64,000 nucleotides of DNA from Solea solea. Lineage: Eukaryota > Chordata > Actinopteri > Pleuronectiformes > Soleidae. The position numbers and the translations under genes are program-made. The DNA lies in the NCBI RefSeq assembly GCF_958295425.1, contig NC_081148.1, positions 13,313,360 to 13,377,359 on the forward strand, in the 5' to 3' direction. Below, piece by piece: positions 1-12,129 of the stretch (positions within the stretch are counted from its first letter, which is position 1; each line of letters opens with the position of its first letter). The notes under the pieces are model-generated. The model searched no databases. It was not told the DNA's origin and saw only the letters and a list, made by a program, of their open reading frames with translations.

Positions 1-2689
1 CACCATCAGAAAGTTACAGAGGGACTATAGCTGGACTATCCTCATCTATATCTGTACCTGTACGTAGTACTTTTTAGATAATAACCTCCATGTATGCATT
101 TTTTTTACAGAGATTTCAGTTATCCTTTGGGAGTAAAATGTCTTTCCAGAAAGACAGACCACACATCAGTGTCATTTTTCATTCAGTACTAAAAGTCTGC
201 CCACACTGCGCCTAAAGATTAGAGCAAAATGGAAATTGTTTCAATAGAGCGTGCAACTGAGTTTGTTTAAATGTCCTTAAGTGTTTAAGTACAACACACA
301 CAAGTCCATTGTCTTGGTAGAAAAAGGCCCTGCTGCAGCCACTGTAAGACCGAATGAATTAAACAGTACCAACATACCCTGAGAATTAAATGGAAAATGT
401 GGTTTGTGCGACTTAAGTGAACTGACCCTCTAATAGCCTGGTCTGTCAGGTTGTTCTTACTCAGACTATATTCATAATTCCACTATTGTTATGTTTTAGC
501 ACCACTTACAATAACATTATTGAAAATGGTATGGTAATTGGTCTTTTTCCTCAGCTTTTACAAGGGTGACTCACATTATTTTGTGACCATACAATATGCC
601 GTTTATGGGGCATACAGTTTGTACCACTGCAATCAGTTAAGTATCACAGTAGGAGACGAAGTGTGGGAAGGTGAAGGGTAGCAATTAAACTCCGTTGAAC
701 GTCACAAGAACAATGGGCACGGCCTCCTTTATAAATCGTCTTTGCATTAATCGCACTTAACCAGTGCCACATTTCTCTGATTATTCACTTCATTTTTGCC
801 CATGCAAATTCTGAGCTAACATTTAGTTGAGAACACACACATATATAGAATATGATCATCTTCTAGTTTCTTAAATGATCATGATTTACAATATCCATTT
901 AATTACTTAATTACTTAAATATAACATACAGTACTTTTCCTTTGAAAGGGATAGTCCTTAGATGAAAATCAATTCTGGAGTGATGGTAGGTATCAAATAT
1001 GTCTTTCAGATTACAGATTTAATGTCTGATGACTATAAGAAATGGAGGAGAAATGCTACCGAGGACTAACACGGAAAATTGGAGAAATGGGGGAAATTAC
1101 ATTAAAAGAATTTAGTGCAAAAACATTAAAACCAGTGGGACAGAATATGCTGCAATTAATCAGTTATGCATGCTTGTTCAACTGCTGAGAGCTAAACAGG
1201 AAGGAGGTCCTCAGTGCAAACTCCTGCAGCACTGTCCCACTCCACGGACTCAATGGTTGTCTATAAATCCCTCACTTTCAACAGCCACTCCTTCAGAGTC
1301 CTACCAGTCTCCGCGCCCCCAACTGTACCCACTTCCACACTTTTTGCACATTCACATTGTGGGACCTCCACATGCCATCCCAAACCAATTAGCAATGAGT
1401 GGAAATCAACGCTGACTGACTGACCATACGTGTTGTTGGTCATGCAGGTCATGTATGTTCTGTCCACCCTGTCAGACCTAAACATACAGACAACAAACAT
1501 TATCACTGACGATTAAATATACCCTTCATTCATCTAAAATAACATTAAACATTTGTTTATGCAAGAGATGGACCTACCAAGTCTAATGCCTACTCACATT
1601 TCTGCTGCAAAAAAGGGAATTTGTCTAGAAATATGTATTCACACCCAACACCTCAGTGTGACCACAATCACAGGCTCCCTCCGTGACAGAGTGAGAGAGA
1701 AGAGCATCTAGTTTGAGAAAGGGCCACAGTCGCTGCTCGTTTTGTGCTTACCATCTTGTAAAAGTACGTCCCCATTTTTTCTCTATTTTACCATAATCAT
1801 ATTAGTCATAGATTTTCTTCTTCTCTTTGCTGCTCTTGGTCCTATCTGGATTGGTTTGTCTTTTCCTTTTTCAAAACAATTATTCTTGTGCTGACCTTTG
1901 GCAGATTATTACGTCTCTTGTGTACTGATGTAAAATGTCAATACAACAAACACGTCCTCTGTGGGCAATATATTTGTTGTGCAGCCTTGTTAAGTGTGGG
2001 TTCAAGACAAATTTTGTCAACACCCAAAGAGTGATGGAACAGTACATCCCAACGCTTTTTGTTCAAACGGGAAGAATAAACATTATTTTGGTGACACTAG
2101 TTACATGTCATTATCAAATCAATTCTCACACTGATAATTCTAGCCAATGATTACACCTGTAATATCCCGCAATGATCCTGTAATGATCCTGCCATGGATC
2201 CAGATTAAGTTGTATTGTTGTACTAGGAAAAAAGCTTAGGCAGGCTGAGATCAAGGTCTATTTAATGAGTTGTGGTTCCATATCTTATCAGAGAGTAACG
2301 TGTGATTAAGTCAGTGTAAAGTGAAGAGACATATCTGGACCTGCTGTGCTCTCTGCAGAGCAGCCGGACTGCCCACACGGCTGTATCTCTCAGCTTACAG
2401 CACTCAATATTATTGATTACATGGCAATTGTGTCTGACTTGCCTTAACCTCAAAAGGCACTCTTCTCAGAGAGAGTGGTGGGCCTCAGCCGGCAGCCAAA
2501 TCTGGATTATCACAGCAAATCAATGGCAAATTTCTGCCTGTCCTCGGTCCTCATGAAAAAGCCATCATTCATTAGCACGGTGATCACAGACAGATTAGCA
2601 GACATTTGGCTTTGTCAGGGAGAAGTGAGGGACAGCACTGCTCTGATGAGCTGAGTAATGTCTTCTTTCCCGCCCTCCTGATCTCTTAA
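1..2689. other. no gene recognised
   Basis: AT-rich unique sequence. The only open frames are short (up to 81 codons), overlap each other on both strands and show no domain. The stretch from about 2380 to 2690 has balanced composition and no repeat character, and is a possible conserved non-coding element, untested. Confidence 0.6.
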
Positions 2690-2733
2690 TCTCCAACATG
2701 ACATGACTCTCGGAAAGCCTTACTCAGCAAACC

Positions 2734-3690
2734 TTGCTCATAGGAGTAGCGTTTGGACTGCAGATCATATATTACTCTCTGAGCAGAAATGATAAACATA
2801 AATTACTTTCTGACAGTCAATATAGATTCAGATTCAGTTCAACATCGCTGGCTTTAATTGATTCAATCGAGGAAATTGCAAAGGCTATAGATCATAAAAA
2901 AGGTATGCAGTGGGAATATTTATAGATCATTAAAAAAGCCTTTGACACAATTGATCATAACAGATTATTCAATAAACTACAATGTATAGGATGGGGGTGA
3001 GGGGGTGTGACTTGTGAAAAGCTACTTAATGGAAGTTGGGAGAGTTTACTTTTGGTGCACTGCTTTTGGTGTCCCCCAGGGGTCAGTGTTGGGTCCAAAA
3101 AATGTTCTTCTTTATATCAATGATATTAGCAAGGTATCAAAAATAGAGTGGTTTGACATTCTATACTGTTCACTAGTTTCACCATGTTTAAATTACTGTG
3201 CAGAGGTTTGGGGCAAGAAAGAAATGTCCGAGCATGACAGTTCAAAAAGATGTACAAAAATATTCGGGGGTGGAGTGGCTCAGTGGTTAACACCGGTACC
3301 CTGTGTGCGATAGACATCATGGTCGCAAGTTCGACTCCACCCCTAGCTGATTGTACTCAATTCCATTGTAAGTCGCTTCGGATAAAAGTTTCAGCTAAAT
3401 GACATGTAATGTAAAAAAAATTGGCTTCCACCAGGTACAGGGAGGAAAAAGGGCTTTGATGTGTTACATTTATTTACTTATCACATATTTATATTGTTTA
3501 TGTAACCAAAATGTAAATAAAAACTTGTGATCAGTTATTAAAAATGTGGAGAAGGGTTAGGATCAAATAAGATAAGGTTTCTTCCTACTCCTTTTCAGGT
3601 GTGTTTTTTGGTAGTTGAGTGTGTTTCATTTCTTTTTTTTTTTTTTTTAAAGTGCATGTTCCGCATTTGAAATAAAGCCTTCATTCATTC
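2734..3690 (+). mobile_element. broken non-LTR retrotransposon (L2/Rex-like LINE), 3' part
   Basis: Frames on the + strand show reverse-transcriptase blocks in the right order: SQYRFRFSSTSLALID (RT block 1), KKAFDTIDHN (block 3), GVPQGSVLGP with LYINDI (block 4), then YCAEVWG near the C-terminal side. Stops and frameshifts break it, and the stretch that would hold the catalytic YADD box is missing between LYINDI and YCAEVWG. A SINE-like unit sits at 3268-3420. After it comes an AT-rich 3' end with a T-run, TTCCGCATTTGAAATAAAG and a short (ATTC)n tail near 3690. The RT blocks are of the CR1/L2/Rex1 type; clade assignment is by eye. The element is dead. Confidence 0.75.
3268..3420 (+). mobile_element. 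tRNA-headed SINE within the LINE
   Basis: A tRNA-like head at 3268-3342 has a perfect 7-bp acceptor stem (GGGTGGA with TCCACCC), an A box TGGCTCAGTGG at 3276-3286 and a B box GTTCGACTCC at 3329-3338. It is followed by a tail GTAAGTCGCTTCGGATAAAA and an A-run. The head-plus-tail layout is that of fish SINEs whose tail matches a partner LINE. It is not a functional tRNA: the anticodon arm is not normal and the unit continues into the tail. Confidence 0.75.
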
Positions 3691-3912
3691 ATAATAACAC
3701 TGGCACCGTGTGACTAACTGTGATTAACAGAGAAATCTGTTCACTTTGGCCAGGTCTTGTATGGTGCTCAATAATAATAATGTAAGAGGTGACGTTAGAA
3801 CAAGTTAAGAAATGGCACAGTGAGTCACAAGTGGGCAGCAGGTAGGAGATGGTGGAGCAATGAGTGGAGCCTTGCAGAGTACAGACATGAGCCTGGTATA
3901 ACTTGTGAGTAA

Positions 3913-4393
3913 TGGTGTATTTCCACCGGCTCTACTCGTCTCACCTCGGCACGGCACGGCACAATTAGGTTGCTTCTCTACTACAAAAAAGTACCTACTT
4001 AACGTGGGCGGAGTCATCACTGCACGGCTGAGTGATGACATTGTTTTATACGCGCACGAACACACACACACGAGTGACTGGTGACTTTACACCACACTCC
4101 TGTAGTTGTTTGAGATTAACCCATGTTTTTAGGATTGTTAAGAAGTTTTAAGTGATCTACAATTTGGCGCTGTTCGGTTTGATTTGCGTGTGGGACGTCT
4201 CTTCCTGTGACAGCACTCTGGCCAGTCAGTGGCCGGCAATCTGATCATCGCATAGTACCTACTCAGCACGCTTTTGGAACCTCGTCTGGGCAGGTACTAA
4301 AAACAGTACCTGGTACCATGCTAGTGGAAACACTACTTAAACCGTGCCATGGCGTGGCGAGACGAGACGAGTAGAGCCGGTGGGAATATGCCA
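3913..4393. mobile_element. MITE, 481 bp, PIF/Harbinger-like
   Basis: Terminal inverted repeats begin TGGTGTATTTCCACCGGC at 3913 and, on the other strand, TGGCATATTCCCACCGGC ending at 4393. About 27 of the first 30 positions match, including CCGGCTCTACTCGTCTC. The element is flanked by the 3-bp direct repeat TAA (3910-3912 and 4394-4396), the target duplication of PIF/Harbinger elements. There is no transposase frame, so it is a non-autonomous copy. Confidence 0.8.
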
Positions 4394-4396
4394 TAA

Positions 4397-7300
4397 GTGA
4401 ATACAGCATATTATGTTCAAAACTTTCTACAGTCGTCACCAAACCTCAACAGCCATAAATGAGCCCTTGAATTGAACAGTCTCAAGTCCTTTGAAACCAA
4501 CAATAAGATCACAAAACGATGTAAGTGTTAATGAAATGGAAAACGTGCCTCGCATGGCCTTAATCTCAGGGGAATCGAAACCGGTAACTGCTGATTAGCT
4601 TCCTCAGCATATAGCTCAATGGAAGATGACTAACCCTGCATACACAAAATAGGAGGAGTGCATGCCAAGCCAAACTCTTGCTGCCTGCATCTTCTTTGAT
4701 CCTGCATGAACTGATAGTAAAGCTTCACAAAACACTGTGGGAGAGAAGGGGCAGCTTACACAGAGCCTGGAGAGATTGTAATTATCAGGAACAGGATGGG
4801 AGCGCTGTAAGGTGCCGATTAACTGCACCCTGTCACAAAACACTTGAGCAGGCACAACTTACACACTGCCCCGCGATGACCAACACCGTGATGATGAGCA
4901 TTTCGGTGACATGTTGCCTAGGGGGGATGGGGACGGGGGGGAGGGGGGTGGTGTAGTGGCTGATTAGTGTTCACTGGGAGGATAAAAGGTAAACAATAAA
5001 CCTCCTGATGTGCAACACACTGAGATACAGAAGGGTAAGGGAGTAAAGACTTGGATAATGCATCTGCAACAAGAAACTAAACTTAAACCCATTAAAGATG
5101 AATAGGGTAGTGAGGTAACGGGTGTTTGACCCCATGGAGAAAGGTCAGCTCCTGTACAATGTCTAGTGTTTGTACGACATGCCATGTCATGCTGTATTGT
5201 ATATTCATGAATTTCTATTTCAACAACAACGATGTGCAAAAATGATTGGACTAAATGGGGATTTGTTGATCAGCTGATGTTAGACATGTTATACACCACA
5301 AACAGCAGTATACTGTACATCCAGGCCAGAAAGCACTTATTCCTTAAGAGTCACAGAGGGAATTGGAGTCAATCTAGTGCTAGTTAGTATACACCTTGGA
5401 CAGATCACCGACATACAGAGACAAAAAAGCCATTCAAGATCATGTTAAATCCGTCAATTTAGGATTAACCTAATCCCAATCTGCATTTCTTTGGATTTTG
5501 GAAGAAAGCATGCAGAGAGTACATCTGCATCTACACTCTGCAATATGAAAAATATAAATGGCTTCATATTACCAAAAAATTAATTGTGGAATACTACACA
5601 ACAAAATATGGTGTTCCTTAATTTGTGAGAGTTGTGGGGTGGGGATTCTCCGGTTTACAATTTGAGAATTAAATAAAGACAATGATTGCTCATCCCTTTC
5701 TGCCTTCATCTGTTATTAAAACTGCAAACTCCTGGCCAGAGACCATTTGTACGTACTGTATAGAGGTTTCACCGATTATTGTTTGTTGTCACACACGTAC
5801 AGACAACACTACATCCATTTGGCTTTTCACCCTGCTCACTGCAATATTACAACGAGCAGGTAAAAGCACTGCTTATAGATTTGTCCAAGTAGAATTGTGG
5901 TGCAATGTTACATAAAAGTAGGGTTGAATGCTATGTGGCTGAAATATTGGAGACAAAAGTTTACCACATCCATTAAATAAAATAAATCTCAGAAATAATA
6001 CTCAGACATGGATTCTATTAAAAAAAAAAATAAAAAAAAAAAGTAAAGGCCACAGAAACATACTACACAAAAGGTGAGTAGAAAACAGGTTACCATGTCT
6101 GCTGCGGCTGCAAACCTCCTTTTTGCCTGAGTGCAGAGTGACTGACAACACAATCTTAGCTCTCTGATTTTAGGCTTTTAGTGGTATTGTGGACAAATTG
6201 TAGTGAGAACATAATGATACACTCTGTGACTTTTTACTCTCATCTAAAAACAGCACAGATCAATATGCTGTCATGTCCCTCTGCTCTATTTTTATTCACC
6301 TGAATCTTAATGTCTTCAGCTTCACCTCTATTTCACCATGCAGACAGCCTGTAACAGTCTTTTATGAGACAATGAGTTTCCCTCTTTTAAGCTGTGATCA
6401 CACCATTAGCATGTCATTTGTCTCTGTGTACACCGGCCTCCACTCTCCACTAACCTGTTATTTTCCCTTCTTGCTCACTCACACATAATACCAGTAAACA
6501 AATTTAAAGTCTCCATAGTGTGAATTGAATGCCTTGTCCCCAAATGTTGATGTCAGCCGTAAATGTCCGTTCCTTTCTTTTCACTGTGTTTGGCAAAGCT
6601 GTCCCAGCAGTGTATCAGACAACATAAACACAGACAGTTGTGTCAAGAGGGGAACCAATATGCTTTAGAGACTCATTCATCTTTTTTTGTGTGTATTTCT
6701 TTGTTAGGACACTGTCATTCCACCCCACTGAAAACTGACAGATTTGATCTCAATTGAAAGATCAAAAGACACCATTTAGCAGCTCCTCTTCAGCACAGAT
6801 GACCTTTGCATCTCAACATTTCACCTCCCTCTTCATTCAGTCCTACCTCCCATCTTAATTTACCCTCCATCTCTCACGCGGCTGCAGCCCCCTTTCAGCG
6901 CATCCTTCCATGTGTAAATAGTAACAACAAGGATTTGTCACACAACAAAGCTGCCATTAAATTGCATTTCCGTTTGTTTTACGTGACATGGTTTATTTTC
7001 AGGAGAGAATAGGATTTCACACGGTAGCTCTGAGAAATGAAAACCCTCCATCCACTCCTTCAGGAAATTTCAATTTGCAGAATATCTTCATAATGAATGG
7101 TTTCACACTTTAACAATGACATGGATACGGGAATTAGTAGCAATGGACTAAAACAGGATTATCATGGACAGTTGAGTTTACCACCAGCTATTTAAGACAA
7201 AAAAGTGAATTGTGAATGGTCAGATGTACTATGGAGCACCTTTATCCCTAATTTGGAATTTTAAATGGCATAGCTTCACATCCCAAAAGACAGCAGCATG

Positions 7301-9480
7301 TACAAACCAACAGTTCACCTGTACCGCAACAACAGTCTGAGCAAAATCATCTTCACAAACCCTCCCCTCCCATCCAGCCTGTTTTCTGCAGTTCTGCCCA
7401 ACTGCCTCGGCTGATTTAATGACCTCACAGTAGGACCAGGAGAGAGGCGGGTGTAGAAATGGGAAAAGGGGATTGCGTACAATAACAATAATCACAAGTA
7501 CCAGGAATGTTGTGCCGACATGAAAAAGCAACCCACAAAAGGCAGAAAATGGTCGTTCATGGTCTGCGAGTTCAGTGTAAAAAGCTGTCATACAGAGAAC
7601 GCATGGGCTCAAACAACAGTGCATTATTCTGTCAGCAAAAGTATGGCTGCACAAAAACGATATTCCTGTCAAGTTGAAGTCTATGACCTTAGACAACAAA
7701 GGTGGGGTATATGTAAGGATTCACATAAACAAACAAATAAGTAAATAACTGACTTAAAAAAAAAAAATAGACACCTACTCGACTGTTCAGATGCTTTTAC
7801 TTTGGGTAATCAATGCCAAAAACATTTCCCACTGGCTCCACTTTCCCAGTTTGGCTGAGCTACAAGAATTAAATCGGATGCTCCCATTTCCATATTACTA
7901 CTTTTACTCATGCTTTCACTAGTTTGCCATTCTTCATTCTTTACCATCTTCACACTTCCACCCTTTCTTGTCCTCCTACCTTGGTCTGCTGCCAGTTCTT
8001 ACAGGATTGTCCAGTAGCCACTGTATCTGCAATTTATTCCTCCATCCTTCATATTGGGTTTCATTTGAGCCTGTCAGTCAAGGAGTCTGTCAGATATGGA
8101 CTCTCCATTTCAGTATATTTTTTTCTCTCCTTCCTCCTTGTATTCTGAATGAATTCAGAGAGATTGACACTCAGTAAGGGCAACTGTCAGAGGCATGCTT
8201 TCCCCACATAATGCATGAAACCAGCAGCAGTCTCACACATACAAAATAAATGGGAATCTCTTAACTTCAAATATATCCTCAACATCATTTTACAAGACTC
8301 ACACCCTGTGCACCACATGCATTTTTTTCTTTTCATATAGGTTATTTCGAGAAGAAGCATATCAGTGATTATTCGCAGGGGGACCTCTGTGAGGACGGCA
8401 GTGAAGCTGGAACATGGGATTACTGAGGCCAAAATATCCATGCCGCATACATTTGAAGTGGAGTAGTGACAGCATTTACTCACGGACTAAACATGTTTGA
8501 CAACTCCATCAATAATCTGATCGTACAATATAGCCTTACTCGAGAGGGTGAGAAAAAAGGGGCTGACATATTTCCATACTGATAAAAACAAAGCGATGGT
8601 GATGTTCACTTATTTGATCACTCAAATGTGGCACGGGTACCTCTATACTCACTACACACATGATTTGAACAACAAGCTGTGATGATGGCTGATAAAAAAA
8701 GTTTGAGGCCACAAGGTTAAAAACAACTTGAAAGAAATGAGGAACAAATACACTATAGTAATAACCAATTCCCATGTATACACTTACATTCAACTACTAC
8801 TACCACATGTAGAGTACAATTACAGACATTATAGATTTTACAATGATCAACAAGATGTTCAAATGGAGTGGTGTTCCACTTTAACCTCTTGCTGCGTCGC
8901 TGCTGCGTTCAAGTGACACATGAATAAATCAGTGGGCACCAAGGCGCTTCCCAGCAGGCACCTCTGGAGTGAGCCGCCCGGGCCACCTGAGATAACACAG
9001 TACACCTGACACCTCAGCGTAAGCATGCACACCACCTCACGTTTACTGACCGCTTCATCACTCTGATGAAATAACCTGCGATGGCGCACCAGCAACAGTT
9101 GAAGTGGACCATTAAGGCGAGTCAAACGTCACTTGGATGAAGTGTGATCTCAGATGGGAACTCATGATTCCCCCATAATCGGTCCTCCCACTTGCCAATT
9201 AGCTCATCATAATTGTCATCCATCATCAATCAACTGCTACTAAAACTCATTATTGTTGCGCAAATCCGTTGGGTAATAACTCACATTGCGCGCAAAAGTG
9301 AAGCAGCAGTGAGCGTAAAAAAAAGAAGAAAAAAAAAGTAATGAATTAGAAACTATATGTGAGGTAGAGTACATAACGAAAAACAGTATTTTAGGTCAAA
9401 ACAATCAGCTGTGCCGCAGCCATCCCTCCAACACTGCGCCGTGTGTCTTAAACTTACAGCATGGTCATATCATTATCATA
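4397..9480. other. no gene recognised
   Basis: About 5 kb of AT-rich sequence. The longest frame (156 codons, minus strand, 7229-7699) has no recognisable domain and no neighbouring splice pattern that would build a gene. A purine-rich A-run lies near 6020-6040. The block 8930-9300 is less AT-rich and contains AATTAG/AATTG homeodomain-type sites near 9200, so it could be regulatory. Confidence 0.55.
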
Positions 9481-9490
9481 TTTTCCTACC

Positions 9491-9725
9491 TTCCTCGTCC
9501 GTGTCCGTCGCCGGCTGAGCGCCTTTAGATTCGATTGCTTGTCCTGCTGTGATGCGTTACCAAGTATCTGCTGCTTCTCTCCCTCCCTCCCTCGCTACCG
9601 TCCCCTCTTTCTCTCTCTCCCCCCTCCGTTACTTTTACTATGTCACCACCACCACCAACGCCCTGCTCTTTCACTTGCCAGTGTCCAGAACTACAACTGC
9701 AAAAAGCGACCAAACGCAAGATAAA
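9491..9725 (-). other. candidate CpG-rich first exon of a minus-strand transcript
   Basis: CpG dinucleotides are strongly enriched compared with the flanks. Read on the minus strand, the block ends GACGAGGAAG then GTAGGA, a good splice donor just below 9491. Upstream lies a purine-rich GA stretch, as in many 5' UTRs. No ATG opens a long frame, so it would be non-coding or leader sequence. No downstream minus-strand exon was recognised below 9490. Confidence 0.3.
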
Positions 9726-9739
9726 GCCTCACTTGTGTG

Positions 9740-11070
9740 AAGCTCCAGCATAATAATGTCCCGTAAAACAGCCACACGCCACTGTTCATAAACGGGCTCA
9801 ACTCAAACAAGTGCAGCACTCAAAGCAGACACAGCTCCATTGGTTTTAAACGTTGTTCTCAGTTCAAATTTAAATTAAAAAAACAACAACAGAAAAATCA
9901 CTTCACACAATGACAGCATGTCCGTGAATGTAATCTAAAAAAGAAGAAGACTCTGATTCATTCATGGCATTGTAAATATGATTTAAAAAAATAAATAAAT
10001 GAATGCTGAAATGTGCAGGCAGAAAAAAAAAAAAAACATCCATGGGTGGAAAAGGGCAGAATTAACTAGGACAAAGATATGTATCAGCAACCCTTAATAA
10101 ACTTGTAATTAAATAACACTGATTAATTAGAAATTCATTATTCAACCACAGAGGTCATCGATGTGAAGAGCAATAGTCGGTGTGATAGCACCACCCACTG
10201 TGTCATAGAGGAATTACATCACAAAGCAACAGCCAGTGTGAGAAATATTGAAGAAATTGTCCAAATTAAATGTCCCTCTTATGATATATAATGCAATTGT
10301 AAACTTAATGTGATAGTCTATAACCGAACCAGTTTGTATTGCCTCTTTTTATTTTTCTGCAATTGGCGTTGATTTTATGTGAAGCCAGGCACAATTTTCC
10401 ACATCATCGTGACCTAATCTAACCCTTTTTATCAGGGTGTCCACTAGCTGCTATCAAGTTTGTTAAATGTAAGCAGTCTTTTGTCATGCTAAGACATTGC
10501 TTTAGAATTCAGGGTTTTCTCATTCACAATCTCTGTAGTCTCCGTTAAATTCGCAGAACAGAATGACAAAGATCTTCAATTTTAGATGTTGTGACAGCAA
10601 TGCACAATCAGATATTTGTATTATTCAGGCGTGTCACATTTTTGCACCTATTTTCTTAGTACTTAGGGTTAGACTTAGACTTAAAGTGCAGTGCAGTGCA
10701 TCTGTTGCCCCTCTCTAAAATGCATCACAGAGTGAGTCAGAGGCATGGAGCCAACAGGTTTAATCAGCATTGTGTGAACTCATTTGACAATGGTCCATTT
10801 ATATTTAAAAGTTAAGCATTACAGCTTTAAGCTAATTTTGCAGAATAACGTTTTTGGCCTGCACTCCCACTTTTCATTCAACCATTCATTTGCCACTGGC
10901 CTAAAATGCATCCATCATGAGCTATTGGAAACTATCCCCAAACTTGATTACCATTCAGTAACTACTACACTGAGGGATATGCAATACATTTGGACGTCAT
11001 CAAATCCAACTTTGCATAGATATTCAGGAAAGTGTAAATTATCTCTTACACAAAGAATGTCTGTCAGAGG
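9740..11070. other. no gene recognised
   Basis: AT-rich sequence with several A-runs (near 9880, 9985 and 10025). A + strand frame at 10784-11074 has no recognisable domain but ends where LINE-like sequence begins, so it may be a more decayed upstream part of that element. Confidence 0.5.
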
Positions 11071-11079
11071 ATGAGCAAT

Positions 11080-12120
11080 TAAACTCTGAATCTAAACGAT
11101 GCGTCAGCCCCTCAGCCTTAAAAATAAACAATATTATTACTAGCCCTAAAAAAATAGCTGAATATGTACTGTAGGAACATTTCATAAAGAACTAATCTAA
11201 ATATGATAAACCTATTTCAGAAGCCCTGAAAAATGAGGAGCCCTGAAAACTGAAAAAATCCCCTGGAATTGTCAGGTTAGCCACTGAATTTCATTTGTGC
11301 TTTTGGGGATATTATTAAATATATACATTTTGTCAATTAAAATGAAAAAAAGGATTGATTAATGTGATACCTAAACCAAACAAAGTTTCTCTCTGGAGAC
11401 TGAGAGAAACCAGAGACAAACTGTTTGCACTTGTATTTGCTAGATTAAAAAAAACAAAAACACAATCAGGCTTTCATGTCCAGCCGACATAATAACAATT
11501 TAAGATCAATTATAGATTTTCTTGGCTACTCAGTATGTGGAATTGCCAGTAATCATTGTATTTTACGATTTTTCTAAAGCTTACAATACAGAAGAATACC
11601 ATTTATATTTTAAGCTTTAAAGTTATCTGGATTTGGACAAGTTCAGTTCTATAGTTAAATTTATATACAAAGATAAAAATAGCAATTCAGTCATTTATCC
11701 AAGGACCACAAATAGATTCCCTGTAAACAGATCAGTACAATTTTCCACAATCTTATTTCTCATTGCTGTTCAGTTCAGGTACTAAGCAGCCCCAATTTAA
11801 GGGGTTTATCCATTTAAAAAAAAAAAAAAAAGAAATCAGGAATTTTTTTAATTTAAAAGATAAACTTGAAATTGAACCATCCATACAGTTGATTCGATTA
11901 GTTTTCTAAGGCTTCAGGGCTTCATCTCAAGATAAACAAATGTGAAACCATACTTATAATCGAAACACATTCAAAGTAAAATGAATTAAAGTAATATACA
12001 AATCCTAACCAGTATTTTTAATAAATTGGCAGGTCTATATTTTCTATTAACTTCCCATTTCTACATTACATTGTCAAAGTTTTTGTTATATGCATAGTTT
12101 ATCCCCATATAGGGAACAAT
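11080..12120 (+). mobile_element. decayed L1/Tx1-like LINE reverse-transcriptase region
   Basis: Reading across frameshifts on the + strand gives, in order, SPG(I/N)-type sequence near 11265, IPKPNK near 11370, FARLKK then QSGF near 11430-11475, FSKAYNT near 11565-11590, FKG near 11800, and FSKASGL-like sequence near 11905. These are the spaced landmarks of L1-superfamily reverse transcriptases (for example IPKPNKD, QSGFMPGR, DFYKAFDT). Many stops and indels show an old, dead copy. No tail or target duplication was found. Confidence 0.6.
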
Positions 12121-12129
12121 GGAAGCATT

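Noticed and set aside
3268..3342. Possible functional tRNA gene
   Set aside because: The acceptor stem and both promoter boxes are good, but the middle does not make a normal anticodon arm and the unit continues into a SINE tail.
7229..7699. 156-codon minus-strand open frame
   Set aside because: No recognisable family and no supporting exon structure. Its hydrophobic stretch could suggest a membrane segment but stands alone.
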